A DNA stretch of 31,047 bases from Heterotrichella gracilis (Eukaryota > Sar > Xanthophyceae > Tribonematales > Xanthonemataceae). The position numbers and the translations under genes are program-made. Below are positions 1 to 7,159 of this stretch, piece by piece; position 1 is the first letter of the stretch, and every line of letters begins with the position of its first letter. Location of the stretch: positions 1 through 31,047 of the forward strand of contig JAULBX010028238.1 in NCBI GenBank assembly GCA_032358255.1, read 5' to 3'. The notes under the pieces are model-generated. The model had not been told where the DNA came from, searched no databases, and was given only the letters and a program-made list of their open reading frames with translations.

Positions 1-107
1 CCCCCGGCCTGATCGCTGGCCCCGGAACTCAGAGCCTCGCTGCGCTACGTTCTTCAAGTTCCGGCCCCATCGGTCCGTGGCGGCGCGCCAGGCGCGCCGG
101 TCCAACA
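1..107. repeat. Direct repeat R1, first copy (left window end)
   Basis: These 107 bases are identical to 26311-26417, and the first 77 recur at 30971-31047. The element contains two GGCGCGCC palindromes separated by one base (82-98). No transposase or credible gene lies in it. It sits between the R4 copy at 30855-30963 (across the circle junction) and R3 at 133-226. Confidence 0.95.
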
Positions 108-132
108 GCCAGAAGCCGCTGCGCGCCTTTCC

Positions 133-226
133 TGATAGACAGAATGTCTTTGTTCCACAGGCCCCGCCTGGATGGCCGCTGCGCGGCCATGTGGCGAAGC
201 CTAGACCGTTTTGGCATGGCGCTAGC
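133..226. repeat. Direct repeat R3, copy a
   Basis: This copy matches 30719-30813. Both start with TGATAGACAG, diverge for about 25 bases, then share 59 bases (168-226 and 30755-30813) with only two mismatches. The shared part carries the hairpin GGCCGCTGCGCGGCC. The two copies flank R1 across the circle junction. No coding signal is seen. Confidence 0.85.
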
Positions 227-358
227 AAGCGCGTTGCGGTGCCTTTGTCGCTGGTTGCACCAGCATTTTTGTGCGTTGCAGCTCTGGTTTTTGGCGTTGC
301 GTTGCCGTTTTCCAGTGTTGCGCCTCTCTCTTGCGTTGTTGCGGTTTGGTGTTGCTAT

Positions 359-373
359 CGTGGTTTCACACAC
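359..373 (+). repeat. Orphan iteron next to oriT
   Basis: The 15-mer CGTGGTTTCACACAC is identical to the iteron at 26657-26671 in the oriV region. It is the only copy I found outside the oriV cluster, and it lies about 180 bp from the proposed nick site. Confidence 0.75.
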
Positions 374-413
374 AAATACCAGGGTGCCAGAACAGCCAAA
401 CAACCGTAAGTCA

Positions 414-448
414 TTGATTTTATTGGGTTTTCAACCCAACAAAATCAA
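414..448. repeat. Large inverted repeat on the leading side of oriT
   Basis: Two 16-base arms (414-429 and 433-448) pair with one mismatch (422 against 440) around a three-base loop. The stem is AT-rich, unlike the GC-rich surroundings. It is the longest near-perfect hairpin in the mob intergenic region. It could be a relaxosome or single-strand structure, or a terminator, although no clear T-run follows it on either strand. Confidence 0.8.
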
Positions 449-485
449 ACGATACCGCGCATTGCCCCCCTTTTACGCTGTCAGA

Positions 486-578
486 CCACCTAAACGGTGG
501 CCTGTTGCCATCCTTTGGATGGCTGCGTAAAATGGTGGAATGCTTATGGCAGGATACGCACTTTGTATTACAAAGTGC
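486..578 (-). other. oriT: Probable origin of transfer (oriT), nick at 549/550 on the minus strand
   Basis: Read on the minus strand, a hairpin with 9-bp arms (578-570 and 566-558) is followed by GTATCCTG (557-550) and then CC. This matches the MOBP nick consensus ATCCTG^C known from RP4 and T-DNA borders, and the 8-base gap from hairpin to nick equals the RP4 layout. Further small hairpins lie at 486-500 (CCACC/GGTGG) and 507-523 (GCCATCC/GGATGGC). The mobC and relaxase genes start just downstream, as is usual. The motif and spacing are seen in the sequence; cleavage at 549/550 is inferred. Confidence 0.72.
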
Positions 579-644
579 CCAGGCGTCGCCTGTTCCTGCC
601 CCGATCCACCTCGCGGTGGCCGGGGGAGCGCCCAAGGGCGCGCA

Positions 645-660
645 GTTTCGCAAGCGAAAC
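645..660. promoter_or_regulatory. Palindrome site 1 (GTTTCGCAAGCGAAAC)
   Basis: This is a perfect palindrome with variable centre AA, extended by GCA/TGC to 10-bp arms (642-663). It lies 36 bp before the mobC start, between oriT and the mob operon, where a repressor or ParB-type protein could act. It is one of eight related sites round the plasmid. Confidence 0.7.
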
Positions 661-696
661 TGCTTTCCTCGCTGGCTGCGCACAGCAAGGAAAAAA

Positions 697-1065
697 ATGC
701 CAGAACCTCAAAACCCTGTTCGGGCTTTTCGGCTGGACGCCTACGGCCCGAGGCTTGACGCGCTGGCGAAACGCCAGGGCGTCAAGGCGGCGGTAATCGT
801 CCGCCGCGCTCTCGGTGCCTACCTGGACGGCGCGGGAGCGCCTGCGGGGTCATCCGACGAACTGGCGGCGATTGCTTCGCAGCTCGTCTTGTTGCGTGCT
901 GACCTTGCCCGTATCGGCGGCAATCTGAACCAGATCGCCTATGCCTTCAACACGGACAGGCCTATGCCTGTGCGCGAAATTGCGGAAACACAGACCCAGC
1001 TCCAGGCGCAATTTGCCGCGCTGGCTGCGTACCTGGTGGAGGTCAAAAATGCAGTCCGAGCATGA
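697..1065 (+). CDS. mobC: MobC-like relaxosome accessory protein
   Basis: The protein has 122 residues. Residues 8-45 look like a ribbon-helix-helix DNA-binding segment, and residues 68-85 contain LARIGGNLNQIAYAFN, the signature of the MobC family (LARIGxNLNQIA). Such proteins bind oriT and help the relaxase melt and nick DNA. I chose ATG 697 because AAGGA lies about 5 bases upstream and homology begins there. A longer in-frame start at 505 would run through the oriT hairpins and is unlikely. The 3' end overlaps the relaxase start by 17 bp, so the two are probably translationally coupled. A palindromic site (645-660) lies just upstream and may control the operon. Confidence 0.88.
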   Translation: MPEPQNPVRAFRLDAYGPRLDALAKRQGVKAAVIVRRALGAYLDGAGAPAGSSDELAAIASQLVLLRADLARIGGNLNQIAYAFNTDRPMPVREIAETQTQLQAQFAALAAYLVEVKNAVRA

Positions 1066-2242
1066 ACGACCGTTAAAGGGGAAGAAGGGCAAGGCCGATG
1101 GTTTGCGTGCCAGGTTCGCAAATCCGGTCTATGTCGAACAAACTGCCAAGCAAGGGCCGCAGGCCGTGGTTCGGGTTATGTCTCAGGCGCGGGGGTTTCA
1201 GGCGCAGCGAGTAATGGATTACATCGCCCGCACCGAGAATGCCCAAGAGAAGCATGAGGACATGGATTTGCCTTTTGAAGATGCCAACGGCATCAAGCGC
1301 GAGGGGGCTGCTGCCATAGAAGCCAAATACCAGAAGTGGGCTGAGAAATTTGAACGTGCCAAGCCAGGACAGAAACGACCGCCCCGCCACGTTACGCACA
1401 TGATGCTTTCCGCGTCATGTGAAAACACCGACTCCAATGCCCGGAAAGTTCTTTCCGCTACTCGGGATGTGCTGCAGGAGCAGTTGGGGGCCAAGGGTTA
1501 CGACTACATCCTGGTGATGCACAGGGACACCAAGACCCCCCATGTCCACGTTGTCATTAATAACTACAACATGGACGCGGACAAGCGCAAGCTGCGCCTG
1601 AATCCCCCTGAGCTTTTTGAGCTGCGCCTGTCTTTTGCTGAAAAGCTGCAGGCCTTGGGGATCGAGCAAGCGGCCACGCTCAAGCGCGACCGTCCCGCAG
1701 TTCTGGAGCAAGTACGCAAGGGCATGGCGCGCCTCAAGGAGCGCAAAACATGGGTCGAGGCGACCATGGCCAGGGCTGCGCCGACTATGGACGCGCTGGC
1801 CGAGCGCGAGCGAATTGCCAAGACCGTGACAAAGTTGCGCGACCAGGTGAAGGAGGCGACAGGCCCATTGACCACCGAGCGCAAGGAATACATGGGGGCT
1901 TTGCGCGAGCTGTCGGCGGCACTCATTCAGCCAGGCGCAGACCTCTCCAAGCAGGTCGAGGCAACTATTAGGAAGCTGGAGAAGGAGCATGCGCAGGTAA
2001 GGGCGTTTGCCCAAGACCTGCGACCAAGCCGGGACAAGGATGCCCCGGCGCTCAATTACCGGCAGCGGCTGCAGCGGCAGCGCGCCGTGGAAAAACTATC
2101 CGAGCAGGCTCTGCAGAAGATCGACGCCGCGATCAAGACAGTTAGAGCCTCCGGGCTAACTGCGGAGAAAAAGGCGCAGACTGTTAAGCAACTTAACAAC
2201 CTGCAGCGCGGTTTTGGTAAGGGTATGAACCTCGGGCTTTAA
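1049..2242 (+). CDS. MOBP-type conjugative relaxase
   Basis: This 397-residue protein should nick oriT, stay covalently bound to the 5' end and pilot the T-strand into the VirD4/VirB channel. The metal-binding motif MHRDTKTPHVHVVIN is at residues 157-171, with His158, His165 and His167 as the usual HxDxxxPHxH triad. Tyr58 in VMDYIAR is the likely catalytic tyrosine. The C-terminal half (about 215-390) is rich in Lys, Arg and Glu, looks helical or coiled-coil, and has no recognisable primase or helicase domain. Start ATG 1049 has GGAGGT (1038-1043) at good spacing and overlaps the end of mobC. The MOBP assignment agrees with the ATCCTG^C nick motif found upstream. Confidence 0.92.
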   Translation: MQSEHERPLKGKKGKADGLRARFANPVYVEQTAKQGPQAVVRVMSQARGFQAQRVMDYIARTENAQEKHEDMDLPFEDANGIKREGAAAIEAKYQKWAEKFERAKPGQKRPPRHVTHMMLSASCENTDSNARKVLSATRDVLQEQLGAKGYDYILVMHRDTKTPHVHVVINNYNMDADKRKLRLNPPELFELRLSFAEKLQALGIEQAATLKRDRPAVLEQVRKGMARLKERKTWVEATMARAAPTMDALAERERIAKTVTKLRDQVKEATGPLTTERKEYMGALRELSAALIQPGADLSKQVEATIRKLEKEHAQVRAFAQDLRPSRDKDAPALNYRQRLQRQRAVEKLSEQALQKIDAAIKTVRASGLTAEKKAQTVKQLNNLQRGFGKGMNLGL

Positions 2243-2244
2243 AA

Positions 2245-2260
2245 CTTCAACTTGTTGAAG
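2245..2260. terminator. Hairpin after the relaxase gene
   Basis: CTTCAAC and GTTGAAG pair just 3 bases after the relaxase stop codon. No strong T-run follows, so it is a weak intrinsic terminator or an mRNA-end stabiliser. Confidence 0.4.
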
Positions 2261-2341
2261 GGAAGCCGAGGGGAGGGAGCTAGCGACCGGGCGCGGCTAC
2301 AGCGCCGGTAGCTCTGTCCCCACTGAGAGGCTGGCAAGCCG

Positions 2342-2360
2342 GTCCCGCCAAAGGCGGGAC
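2342..2360. terminator. Convergent intergenic hairpin
   Basis: GTCCCGCC, AAA and GGCGGGAC form a strong 8-bp stem with a 3-base loop between the converging relaxase and topoisomerase genes. It may end transcription from either side, but no T-run is present. Confidence 0.5.
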
Positions 2361-2378
2361 GATTGGGGGCAGGGCGTC

Positions 2379-4271
2379 CTAGTCTTCTTTCTTCTTTGCC
2401 GGTGCTTTGCGCTTCGCGGGTGCCTTGCGTTTGGTCAGTGCGGCAGCAGCCGGGGAAATTTTTGTGCCTCTTGCTACGTCCACATACTTGGCGACATATT
2501 CGGTCTGTTTCGCAATGAATTGCTCGGGGGTAATTTTCCCCTCTGTAATCGCATCCAGTAGCTGTTCAAACAAGCCAGTAAGACCCGGACTTTTGACGGC
2601 ATCGGGCAACGCTTTAATCAGCTTGCGCCCTGTGGCCGTGCTGATAATTTGTTTGCCCTTTTCCTCAATGAACTCTCGTTTTTTCAGAGTTTCAATAATT
2701 CCGGCCCGTGTTGCTTCGGTGCCTATGCCAGCGTTTTCTCGCAGTCGCCGCTTCATCTCTGGATCATCTACGAGCTGGTGAATGTTGGTCATTGCTGTGA
2801 GCAATGTTCCCTCTGTGAATCTGGCGGGTTTGCTGGTTTTCTTGGCCACGACTTCCGCGCCCTCGCAGCTCACGGATTCGCCGTCCTGCAGCGTCGGCAG
2901 CGTTTGGCCGCTTGCCTTGTCCTCGTCGGCTTCCTCGTCCTGGTCGTCTGTCTCAGTTTCATAGATAACCTTCCAGCCTGGTGCTGTCGGTATCTTGCCG
3001 GTGGTCACGAAGGTTTCGCCCGCAAGATCAAGCGTAATGTTTGTTTCCTTGTACGTGAATGCGGGATAAAACTGAGCCACATAGGCGCGAACGATCAAAT
3101 CAAAAAGCTGCGCTTCTTTGCCTTTGAGCTGGCCGCGCTGACCTGTTGGGATGATGGCGTGATGTGCGGTAACTTTCTTGTCATTCCAGGCTGCGGACTT
3201 GAGTGCGGGCGTTGCCTGGTTGGCAATCGCCGCAAACTCGCTTGGAAGGCTTTTTAAGATGCCCGCGGCTTCGCTGTGCATGCTTTCGGGGAGGTATTGG
3301 CAATCCGTCCGAGGGTAGGTAGTCAGCTTGGCCTCGTACAAGGCCTGCGCAAGATCGAGAACTTCCTGCGCCTTGAATCCGTACAACTTGTTTGCGGTTG
3401 CCTGCAATGTGGAGAGAGAGAAGGGCAGGGGGGAGGCTTGCTTCTTATCGCTGGCTTCAAACTTCACCACCCTACCGCTGCAGCCTGTGATTTTCGTATT
3501 CACTGCAGCAGCTACCGCCCTATCCAATACCCGGCCTTCGTCGTCCATCGGTGCGCTGGCCGAGGGTTTCCAGCGTGCCAGGAAGGAACCGCCTGCAGCC
3601 TTGACCTTTGCGGATACGCCATAAAAGTCTTTCGCTTTGAAGTTCTCGATTGATAGATCACGATTGACGACCAGCGCAAGCGTGGGCGTTTGTACCCGAC
3701 CAATCGAGAAAACGCCGCTATGGCCGCTTTCCCGGCCTGCAAGCGTGTAAGCCCGTGTGAGGTTCATTCCCACCAGCCAATCCCCGCGCTGCCGCGCTTC
3801 TGCGCTGTTTTTTAAGCCCTGATAACTGGCGTTATCTTTCAGGTTGCCCAGGCCCTTGCGGACGCTGGTTTCATCCAGGGCCGCAAGCCAGATGCGTTTA
3901 ACCGGCTTCTTGTTGCCCAGGTGTTCTAGCAGCTCGTCTACCAGGAGCTGGCCCTCGCGGTCTGGATCGCCCGCGTTCACCACGGACGTACAGACTTTCA
4001 ACAGATCCCGAATGACCGAGATCTGTTTGGTTGCATCCTCTCGGGGTAGCAGTTTCCAATCTTGCGGCAGTATGGGCAAATGCTCGAATGACCATTTTTC
4101 AAAGTCCGCGTTGTAGTGTTCTGGCGGTGCCATTTCTAGCATGTGGCCAAAACACCAGGTAACCACATCGTCACCCTTGACGATGTGCGTTTTATGGTCG
4201 TTAGCTTGCCCGTCGAGATATTGCGCGATGCCGCGCCCGAGGGATGGTTTTTCAGCAATGAATAGGCGCAT
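2379..4271 (-). CDS. topB: Type IA DNA topoisomerase (TopB/TraE-like)
   Basis: This 630-residue protein resembles topoisomerase III and the TraE proteins of IncP-type plasmids, which decatenate DNA or manage single strands during transfer. The N-terminal Toprim domain begins FIAEKPSLGRG (catalytic Glu7 region) and has the acidic motif GDPDREGQ at 101-108. The active-site tyrosine is Tyr319 in TTYPRTDC. SIGRVQTPTLAL (189-200) is another family landmark. The C-terminus is a basic tail of KRKAPAK repeats that could bind DNA. It follows virD4 by only 3 bases (stop TAA, then ATG) and is the last gene of the long transfer operon. Length and motifs suggest an intact enzyme. Confidence 0.95.
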   Translation of the reverse strand: MRLFIAEKPSLGRGIAQYLDGQANDHKTHIVKGDDVVTWCFGHMLEMAPPEHYNADFEKWSFEHLPILPQDWKLLPREDATKQISVIRDLLKVCTSVVNAGDPDREGQLLVDELLEHLGNKKPVKRIWLAALDETSVRKGLGNLKDNASYQGLKNSAEARQRGDWLVGMNLTRAYTLAGRESGHSGVFSIGRVQTPTLALVVNRDLSIENFKAKDFYGVSAKVKAAGGSFLARWKPSASAPMDDEGRVLDRAVAAAVNTKITGCSGRVVKFEASDKKQASPLPFSLSTLQATANKLYGFKAQEVLDLAQALYEAKLTTYPRTDCQYLPESMHSEAAGILKSLPSEFAAIANQATPALKSAAWNDKKVTAHHAIIPTGQRGQLKGKEAQLFDLIVRAYVAQFYPAFTYKETNITLDLAGETFVTTGKIPTAPGWKVIYETETDDQDEEADEDKASGQTLPTLQDGESVSCEGAEVVAKKTSKPARFTEGTLLTAMTNIHQLVDDPEMKRRLRENAGIGTEATRAGIIETLKKREFIEEKGKQIISTATGRKLIKALPDAVKSPGLTGLFEQLLDAITEGKITPEQFIAKQTEYVAKYVDVARGTKISPAAAALTKRKAPAKRKAPAKKKED

Positions 4272-4274
4272 GGG

Positions 4275-6197
4275 TTAAACCTCAAAGTTAAGCAGTTCGT
4301 TCTTTTCATCTGCAGTCAAGGAATCTTCGGGCGGCGGGAGCGTTGGGTTTTCGTCCTGGTCGTCCTCGTCTGTGATGGTCGTGGTGCTGGTAGCTGCAGA
4401 AGCTGCAGCCACCAGCACCGGCTCCACTGGCGCCGATGGCGCAGGGGAGGGGGCGGAGGCACTTTCTTGGCTTGGCGTATCAGTGGCCAATGCGACGGCC
4501 GCAACAGGCGCGACGGTGGCCACGACCGGCAGAGCGGGCGCGGCGGCTGCGCTTTCGTCGTCTGAATCGACGCGCGCCAGCACATCACCGGGGACAGGCA
4601 AGCCAACACGGGCTTTCATGCCGCCATCGACAAACCATGCGGGCGCTTTTGCCTTGATTGGCGTCTGAAAATGGTTCTGAACCAGGAGCAGGATTTCAAA
4701 TGCGCCCAAACTCTGCACCTCCTGGGGTAACACCAACAAAACACCTTCCTCCGATTCGCTGGTATTGCGCGTCAGGTTTTTCTCTGGCGTCGAAAAGCTC
4801 GTTTTGGTGCGTGTCTTTTTGCCGATGGAGTCAGAAATATCCTTTGCGATTGGTTGCTCATTCTGAGCAAAGATCACGTGATAACTGCAGGTGTTGCGCA
4901 ACTGGTTGGCACCGGCTTGGCCATAAATCTCCACAACCTGAGACATGGACTGAGCGACAAACACCACATTGACCCAAAAGCTCCGCGAGATGGCGGGCAT
5001 GTTCAGGACTTCGCGCATACAGCCCAGCCGGACGAACTCGTCCAGGAAGAAAGTGACTTTCTTGTCGCCTTTGATAGGTTCGTCGTGAATTAGCGCCAGC
5101 GTGGCCAGCTCAAAAAACAGTGTGGCAAATAGCCGCAGCCGTGACTGGTCACTGTTGCGAATCACCAGGTAAATCGTCGTGTCACTTTTGCGCAGATCGC
5201 GCAGCCGGAAATCACTGCGCCGGGTGTTTGCGGCAATGAACGGATCACCGTAGGGATTCATAAACGATTTAAACGTCCCGAACACCCCGGAGAATTCATT
5301 AGCTGACTTGGCCAGGATGCCGTTACCTTCCTCGATGATTCTTTGCGGCAGGTCTTCGCTGCTGTCCAGCAGCTCGGCAACAAAGCCTTGGGGGTCTGGT
5401 GACGACATGGCGAATTCCCGCATGTCGGGCAGTGAGGTTTCGCCGTCACGATGCACCAGGAACAGAGCAAAGAACATGAAAAGCGACCGCGCTTCGCGGG
5501 TCCAATAGTCGTCTTTGCCATCTTTGCCAGCAGGGGGAACCGTGCCGTTTGCGATTCGGTCGATATGCACGACCTTGCCAGCCCAGGTACTCGGCAACTC
5601 TTCCTTGCTAAGCGGATTCCATGCCGCTTGACTGTTTTCCGCTGCAGGCTCAAAGCGATAGATCTTTTGTCCGTTCTGCGCTCTAAAACCCGCCGTCTTG
5701 TTATGCAATTCGCCCTTGGGGTCGTGAACCAGGGCCGAGTTGCCGCAGGAAAGCAGGGAAGGGATGATGATGCCCGCCGTTTTTCCTGATCCTGGTGGGG
5801 CATAGATAAGCGTTGATAGTGGCTCGTTGGTCCGCAGGAACTTCCCCCGCAATTTCCCAAGAATCACGCCCTCCTTGTCGCGCAGTTTGAGCTTTGTCCT
5901 AATCTCTTTTTCGGTGGCGAAGTGTGCGCCGCCATATCCAGCAGCGCGCCGGTATGGGTTAAAGCCGAAGACCAGGGCAGCGACTACGAAGGCCCCGCCT
6001 GTTGACCAGGAGAACCATACGGGCCAATCAAGTTTGAAGCCCTTTATTGCGATAAAGGGCGCGCCTGGATGCAATGGAGTGCCCCCCAGGAGGGACACTG
6101 CCACGCACCAGGACGCATAAAACAGCAGCAGCGCGCCAAAGTCATAAACGAGCGAAAAAGCCCGTTTGGTTTCGTCCATTGATGCAAAGTTGCTCAT
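4275..6197 (-). CDS. virD4: VirD4/TraG-type coupling ATPase
   Basis: This 640-residue T4SS coupling protein would recruit the relaxase-DNA complex to the channel at the inner membrane. Two N-terminal hydrophobic segments (about 18-38 and 60-80) fit membrane anchors. Walker A is APPGSGKTAG near residues 133-142 and Walker B is VTFFLDEFVRLG near 380. The C-terminal part (about 550-640) is an Ala/Pro/Ser-rich linker ending in an acidic tail, poorly conserved in this family and perhaps involved in substrate recognition. Its ATG overlaps the virB11 stop (ATGA), which indicates translational coupling. Confidence 0.95.
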   Translation of the reverse strand: MSNFASMDETKRAFSLVYDFGALLLFYASWCVAVSLLGGTPLHPGAPFIAIKGFKLDWPVWFSWSTGGAFVVAALVFGFNPYRRAAGYGGAHFATEKEIRTKLKLRDKEGVILGKLRGKFLRTNEPLSTLIYAPPGSGKTAGIIIPSLLSCGNSALVHDPKGELHNKTAGFRAQNGQKIYRFEPAAENSQAAWNPLSKEELPSTWAGKVVHIDRIANGTVPPAGKDGKDDYWTREARSLFMFFALFLVHRDGETSLPDMREFAMSSPDPQGFVAELLDSSEDLPQRIIEEGNGILAKSANEFSGVFGTFKSFMNPYGDPFIAANTRRSDFRLRDLRKSDTTIYLVIRNSDQSRLRLFATLFFELATLALIHDEPIKGDKKVTFFLDEFVRLGCMREVLNMPAISRSFWVNVVFVAQSMSQVVEIYGQAGANQLRNTCSYHVIFAQNEQPIAKDISDSIGKKTRTKTSFSTPEKNLTRNTSESEEGVLLVLPQEVQSLGAFEILLLVQNHFQTPIKAKAPAWFVDGGMKARVGLPVPGDVLARVDSDDESAAAAPALPVVATVAPVAAVALATDTPSQESASAPSPAPSAPVEPVLVAAASAATSTTTITDEDDQDENPTLPPPEDSLTADEKNELLNFEV

Positions 6198-7159
6198 AGG
6201 TAATCACACGAAAGTTTGTAAGTGCTGCGGTCCACGCGGGTCATGTGTGCAATCACGTTGATTGCTTTGCGGGCGTATTCCTCGACCGGGCCGACCAGGC
6301 CCGCGAGCTGTGCATTTAGAACCATCGCGCCGAACGCCTCCTGTGGGCTGTCAGCGTGAATGGTTCCCATGCTTCCACCGTGGCCGGTGTTTAGAAGTCG
6401 CAGAAAGGGGACGGTGTTTTCTACATCCAGCTCACCGAGCAGGATGCGATCAGGGCGCAGCCGCATGCAGGCATTAATGATGTCCTTGTAGGTCACTTTA
6501 GCAACGTCTGTCCCTGTCTTGCTTTTCAGCAAGTGAAGGCGGTTTGGGTGGTCTGAAACCAGCTCTCGGGAGTCCTCGACCGTAAGCAAGCGCGTCCACT
6601 CAGGAATGAGGGCAATAACGCTATTCATGAAAGTGGTTTTGCCGCTCGACGTTCCACCAGCAACCAGGATGTTCTTGCCGGTTAGCACCGCCTGGACAAA
6701 CTTTTGCATGTCGTCCATCGGGACAACCGTTGTCGTCTGCGTTCTTTCGCAGTCCACCACGACCGCCTTTTTCTCGACCTTCACGCCACTGCCCACGGCT
6801 TTGCCGTGGGGAAAATACACATCCATGCCAAAGCGGCGGGCGCGAGAAATACGGATAGCCGCTGCGAACTTACTTTCCACCATCGCGCCGGACACAATTT
6901 GCGTCCGAAATCCGTAGCCCGGTATCGAGGTGGACAGCATGGGCACCTCGTCGCTGTAGACCTGGCCGGAGAGCGTGGCCAGGATGTTGCCGAAGCCGTT
7001 TAGATTCGACAGGGTTAGTTCCTTGTCTTTCTTGACTTCCCAGCCGGTGAAGGTTTCCAGCCAAATCTCGCCAGGTTGGTTAATGCATAACTCCACCACA
7101 TCGCCACGTTTGAAATACTTTTCAAACGGGCGAAGGTGTTGCGCAAGTAGTGCGCTCAT
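6194..7159 (-). CDS. virB11: VirB11 traffic ATPase
   Basis: This 321-residue hexameric secretion ATPase would act at the cytoplasmic face of the T4SS, switching between pilus assembly and DNA transfer. Walker A is GGTSSGKTT at 168-176, followed by the Asp box near TVEDSRE, Walker B (RILLGEL, about 240) and the His box TGHGGSMGTIHA. The length is normal for the family. The start overlaps the stop of the upstream cysteine-rich gene (ATGA at 7156-7159), and the stop overlaps the virD4 start. Confidence 0.95.
   Translation of the reverse strand: MSALLAQHLRPFEKYFKRGDVVELCINQPGEIWLETFTGWEVKKDKELTLSNLNGFGNILATLSGQVYSDEVPMLSTSIPGYGFRTQIVSGAMVESKFAAAIRISRARRFGMDVYFPHGKAVGSGVKVEKKAVVVDCERTQTTTVVPMDDMQKFVQAVLTGKNILVAGGTSSGKTTFMNSVIALIPEWTRLLTVEDSRELVSDHPNRLHLLKSKTGTDVAKVTYKDIINACMRLRPDRILLGELDVENTVPFLRLLNTGHGGSMGTIHADSPQEAFGAMVLNAQLAGLVGPVEEYARKAINVIAHMTRVDRSTYKLSCDYL

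Noticed and set aside
449..480. Alternative nick site just after the 414-448 inverted repeat, by analogy with IncQ oriT
   Set aside because: The sequence there does not match the IncQ TAAGTGCG core, while a full MOBP ATCCTG^C with RP4 spacing exists at 549/550.
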